A stretch of 17,339 nt of DNA from an uncultured Prevotella sp. (lineage in GTDB: Bacteria; Bacteroidota; Bacteroidia; Bacteroidales; Bacteroidaceae): the NCBI GenBank assembly GCA_937906495.1, contig CALCVT010000087.1:1-17339 (forward strand). The letters run 5' to 3'. Each line of letters starts with the position of its first letter. Position 1 is the stretch's first letter. Under the pieces are notes generated by a model that saw only the letters and a program-made list of their open reading frames with translations, searched no databases and was not told the DNA's origin. Below, piece by piece: positions 14,674 to 17,339 of the stretch. Both the position numbers and the translations under genes were made by a program.

Positions 14674-15687
14674 ATGGAACTCATTGAACAACTCATTGCG
14701 CGCGCTAAAGCTAATAAGCAGCGCATCGTTCTGCCCGAAGGCACCGAAGAACGTACACTTAAAGCCGCCAACCAAATTTTGACTGACGGAGTTGCCGACT
14801 TGATTATCCTTGGCAACATCGACGAAATCCACGCTCAGGCAAAGGAATTTGGCTTGGGTAATATAGACCGCGCAACGCTGATTGACCCTGCAACCAGCCC
14901 CAAAAAAGAAGAATACGCCCAGATGCTTGCCGAACTCCGCAAGAAAAAAGGCATGACCATTGAAGAAGCACGCAAAAAGGTGCTCGACCCTCTTTACTTT
15001 GGCTGTATGATTATAAAGAGCGGCGATGCCGACGGCCAGTTGGCCGGTGCACGCAACACCACAGGCGATGTACTCCGCCCAGCCCTGCAAATTATCAAAA
15101 CAGCCCCTGGCATTACCTGCGTAAGCGGTGCCATGCTGCTGCTCACGCATGCACCTGAATGTGGCAACAACGGTGTACTCGTAATGGGCGACGTTGCAGT
15201 AACTCCCGTACCCGATGCCAACCAATTGGCCCAGATTGCCGTATGTACGGCCCAGACTGCCAAGGCAGTAGCAGGCATTGAGCCCCGCGTAGCCATGCTC
15301 AGTTTCTCGACCAAAGGCTCTGCCAAGCACGAGGTTGTTGACAAAGTGGTCGAAGCCCTCAACATTGCCAAGCAAATGAAGCCGGAACTTCTTATCGACG
15401 GCGAACTTCAGGCTGATGCTGCCCTCGTTCCCTCGGTAGGCAATTCCAAAGCTCCCGGAAGCCCCATCGCCGGTAAGGCTAACGTACTTGTTGTGCCCAG
15501 CCTCGAAGTTGGTAACATCAGCTACAAACTGGTGCAGCGTCTAGGCCACGCAACTGCTGTAGGCCCCATCCTTCAGGGTATTGCCCGTCCGGTCAACGAC
15601 CTTTCGCGCGGCTGCTCTATCGAAGACATCTACAAAATGATTGCCATCACTGCCAACCAAGCTATTGCAGCCAAGGCCGAAGCCTAA
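14674..15687 (+). CDS. pta: Phosphate acetyltransferase
   Basis: Cytoplasmic enzyme interconverting acetyl-CoA + phosphate and acetyl phosphate + CoA, the partner step to acetate kinase. It is the short form (337 residues) with only the PTA_PTB catalytic domain and no N-terminal regulatory domains as in E. coli Pta. Motifs seen: LPEGTEERTLKAA (20-32), SGDADGQLAGA (116-126), SFSTKGSAKHE (210-220), DGELQADAA (242-250), KAPGSPIAGKANVL (259-272) and PVNDLSRGCS (306-315). S311, R312 and D318 correspond to catalytic residues known from the Methanosarcina thermophila enzyme. The ATG at 14674 gives the usual N-terminus. It has its own promoter-like elements, and a terminator lies between it and ackA. 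Confidence 0.96.
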   Translation: MELIEQLIARAKANKQRIVLPEGTEERTLKAANQILTDGVADLIILGNIDEIHAQAKEFGLGNIDRATLIDPATSPKKEEYAQMLAELRKKKGMTIEEARKKVLDPLYFGCMIIKSGDADGQLAGARNTTGDVLRPALQIIKTAPGITCVSGAMLLLTHAPECGNNGVLVMGDVAVTPVPDANQLAQIAVCTAQTAKAVAGIEPRVAMLSFSTKGSAKHEVVDKVVEALNIAKQMKPELLIDGELQADAALVPSVGNSKAPGSPIAGKANVLVVPSLEVGNISYKLVQRLGHATAVGPILQGIARPVNDLSRGCSIEDIYKMIAITANQAIAAKAEA

Positions 15688-15800
15688 CCACACATATTGC
15701 TAGCACAACTTTGCAGCGCACTATTGCTCCTTAATACAGGGCAACCTCTGCTGCACTGAGGTATTGCGGCATCTGTTAAAGGCAATACAATCCCAGACAC

Positions 15801-15844
15801 AGCGCCCGTTCAAAGCGAATGTATCGCTTTGAACGGGCGCTTTT
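15801..15844 (+). terminator. Strong terminator between pta and ackA
   Basis: A perfect 17-bp stem (15802-15818 with 15824-15840), extended by A15801-T15841, with loop ATGTA and a T-rich tail (TTTTAACCTTTT). It lies 113 bases after the pta stop. Confidence 0.9.
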
Positions 15845-15921
15845 AACCTTTTACACCTCACCTGGCAAGCAACAAAGCGGCATTTAAACCGCTTTTTTAC
15901 CGCTCGCTCGAAATAATTGCC

Positions 15922-15929
15922 TAACTTTG
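15922..15929 (+). promoter_or_regulatory. Candidate -7 element for ackA
   Basis: TAACTTTG is a full match to TAnnTTTG, 37 bases before the ackA ATG and after the terminator, so ackA appears to have its own promoter. A T6 run at 15893-15898 is a poor -33 candidate (spacing about 23). Confidence 0.55.
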
Positions 15930-15966
15930 CGGTGTAATCTAATTTCCAACCAATAGAATCATCACA

Positions 15967-17157
15967 ATGAAAATTCTCGTCATCAACTGCGGTAGTTCTT
16001 CCATTAAGTACAAACTTTACGAAATGGACGACAAGAGCGTACTGGCCGCAGGTGGTATTGAAAAAATCGGCCTGGAAGGTTCTTTCCTGAAGACAAAAAT
16101 CAACGGTGAAACGAAGATTATCGAATCAGCCTGCCCCACACACACCGAGGGCATCAAACTGATGTTCGACACGCTCTTGAATGCAGAATATGGAGCTATC
16201 AAGAGCCTTGACGAAATTAGCGCAGCTGGTCACCGCATTGTGGCTGGAGGCCGCTTCACCAAGAGCCAGATTGTTACCGACCAGATGCTCGAAGAGTGGA
16301 AACAGTATATGGAGCTTGCCCCGCTGCACTCCGAAGCTCACCTCAAGGGCTACGCAGCCGTTAAAAAGATGCTTCCTAACCTGCCCCAAGTTTTTGTATT
16401 CGACACAGCCTTCCACCAGACTATGCCTGCCAAGGCATACATGTATGCTGTTCCCTACAAGTACTACGAGCAGAGCAATATACGCCGTTGGGGCGCACAC
16501 GGCACCAGCCACCGCTTTGTAACAGCCCGCGTATGCGAAGTGCTTGGTGTAAAACCCGAGGAAGTACGCATCATTACCTGCCACATAGGTAACGGTGCTT
16601 CAGTTTCGGCTGTTAAATATGGCGAATGCGTTGATACTTCAATGGGACTTACGCCCCTTGAAGGATTGATGATGGGTACACGTTCGGGCGATATCGATCC
16701 ATCAGCTGTTCTCAGCATTATGAAAAAGGAAGGCTTGAACCCCGACCAAATGAGCGACCTGCTCAACAAACAGAGCGGCGTATTGGGAATTTCAGGAATA
16801 TCGAGCGACATCCGCGAAGTTGAAGCTGCTATTGAAGCGGGCAACGAACACGCTAAACTGGCTATGGAAATGTACGACTACCGTATTAAGAAGTACATTG
16901 GTTCGTATGCTGCAGCCATGGGAGGTGTTGACATTGTGGTATTTACTGCCGGAGTGGGCGAACACCAATGGGATGTACGCCGCGGCGCTACCGACGGACT
17001 CGAATTTATGGGTATCAAACTAGACCAAGAGAAGAACCTTAAAAACTGCGGCGAAGAGGAAATTATCTCAACTCCCGACAGCCCCGTAAAGGTTGTGGTT
17101 GTACCCACCGATGAGGAACTGCTCATTGCAAGCGATACGCTTGATCTTATAAAATAA
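15967..17157 (+). CDS. ackA: Acetate kinase family protein (short-chain acid kinase)
   Basis: ASKHA-fold kinase converting acetyl phosphate + ADP to acetate + ATP; its place next to pta supports this. Conserved residues by comparison with the M. thermophila enzyme: N7 in NCGSSS, R90, H121 in APLH, D146 in FDTAFH, H178 and H182 in HGTSH, HIGNG (206-210), R239 in GTRSGD and E384 in PTDEEL. Length 396 is normal. Three places differ from what I expect in nearly all acetate kinases: HRIVAGG (89-95) instead of HRVVHGG, RRWGAHGTSH (173-182) with Ala177 where Phe lines the acetate methyl pocket, and GVGEH (329-333) instead of GIGEN. These may change substrate range or kinetics. The gene has its own promoter-like element and terminator. 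Confidence 0.92.
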   Translation: MKILVINCGSSSIKYKLYEMDDKSVLAAGGIEKIGLEGSFLKTKINGETKIIESACPTHTEGIKLMFDTLLNAEYGAIKSLDEISAAGHRIVAGGRFTKSQIVTDQMLEEWKQYMELAPLHSEAHLKGYAAVKKMLPNLPQVFVFDTAFHQTMPAKAYMYAVPYKYYEQSNIRRWGAHGTSHRFVTARVCEVLGVKPEEVRIITCHIGNGASVSAVKYGECVDTSMGLTPLEGLMMGTRSGDIDPSAVLSIMKKEGLNPDQMSDLLNKQSGVLGISGISSDIREVEAAIEAGNEHAKLAMEMYDYRIKKYIGSYAAAMGGVDIVVFTAGVGEHQWDVRRGATDGLEFMGIKLDQEKNLKNCGEEEIISTPDSPVKVVVVPTDEELLIASDTLDLIK

Positions 17158-17194
17158 GGAAACCACTACAAAAACTTTCCTTTTATTGATTCAT

Positions 17195-17229
17195 GAAGGT
17201 GCGTCTAAATTGCGCACCTTCTTTTTTTT
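17195..17229 (+). terminator. Rho-independent terminator of ackA
   Basis: A 9-bp stem GAAGGTGCG / CGCACCTTC (17195-17203 with 17213-17221) is followed by eight T (17222-17229), 37 bases after the ackA stop. The remaining 17230-17339 is A/T-rich with nothing recognisable. Confidence 0.93.
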
Positions 17230-17339
17230 ATGCACAAAGTCCCAACTTTCACAAACTGAGCCCTTGTTTATAAAAAGTCAAAATTAATGTATTCATCCCA
17301 TCTACCCCATATTCCTAAATATAAAAAAGGCTTTAGTTG

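Noticed and set aside
14662..15375. 237-codon minus-strand frame opposite pta
   Set aside because: Antisense to a well-conserved enzyme, with no membrane, domain or motif support.
17230..17339. Start of another gene at the window end
   Set aside because: The stretch is A/T-rich with no supported start codon, promoter match or coding character.

Overview
The window looks like the chromosome of a member of the Bacteroidota, most likely the Bacteroidales. The grounds are: (a) several start regions carry the Bacteroidota housekeeping -7 element TAnnTTTG, and purine-rich Shine-Dalgarno sequences are not evident; (b) there is one long LptF/LptG-type permease followed by a fused ribBA and an aspC-like aminotransferase; (c) the lysine exporter LysO is split into two genes; (d) the proteins resemble Bacteroides/Prevotella/Porphyromonas homologues. 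This is inferred from recognition of families; no search was run. No mobile element, CRISPR array or prophage gene is visible, and the content is core metabolism and housekeeping.

Layout. Positions 1-88 hold the 3' part of a tRNA with a CAT anticodon and its strong terminator. 279-6010 (plus strand) encode an LptF/LptG-family lipopolysaccharide exporter permease, bifunctional RibBA (riboflavin), a Bax inhibitor-1 family membrane protein and a class I aspartate aminotransferase. A 25-bp perfect hairpin at 6038-6091 separates these from a convergent minus-strand pair (6111-7009) that together make a LysO lysine exporter. A 394-bp divergent gap (7010-7403) carries two dyad sequences. 7404-14333 (plus strand) is a compact run: NUDIX hydrolase, Tex RNA-binding factor, TadA tRNA deaminase, YraN-family protein, a protein joining an MmcQ/YjbR domain to a biotin-protein ligase, a DinF-like MATE transporter, and PyrH UMP kinase. 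14674-17157 hold pta and ackA, each with its own promoter-like element and separated by a strong terminator; a last terminator follows ackA, and 17230-17339 shows nothing I can call.

How the genes work together. Pta and AckA form the acetyl-CoA to acetate/ATP route. NUDIX, Tex, TadA, YraN and the biotin ligase sit close enough to be co-transcribed and cover nucleotide clean-up, RNA metabolism, tRNA editing and biotinylation. The points most worth a second look are the MmcQ/YjbR-BirA fusion, an acetate kinase with replaced residues at otherwise near-invariant active-site positions (including the Phe that lines the acetate methyl pocket), the two-gene LysO whose subunits are visibly related to each other, and the unusual C-terminal tail of the LptF/LptG protein. 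I did not see a clearly new multi-gene system.
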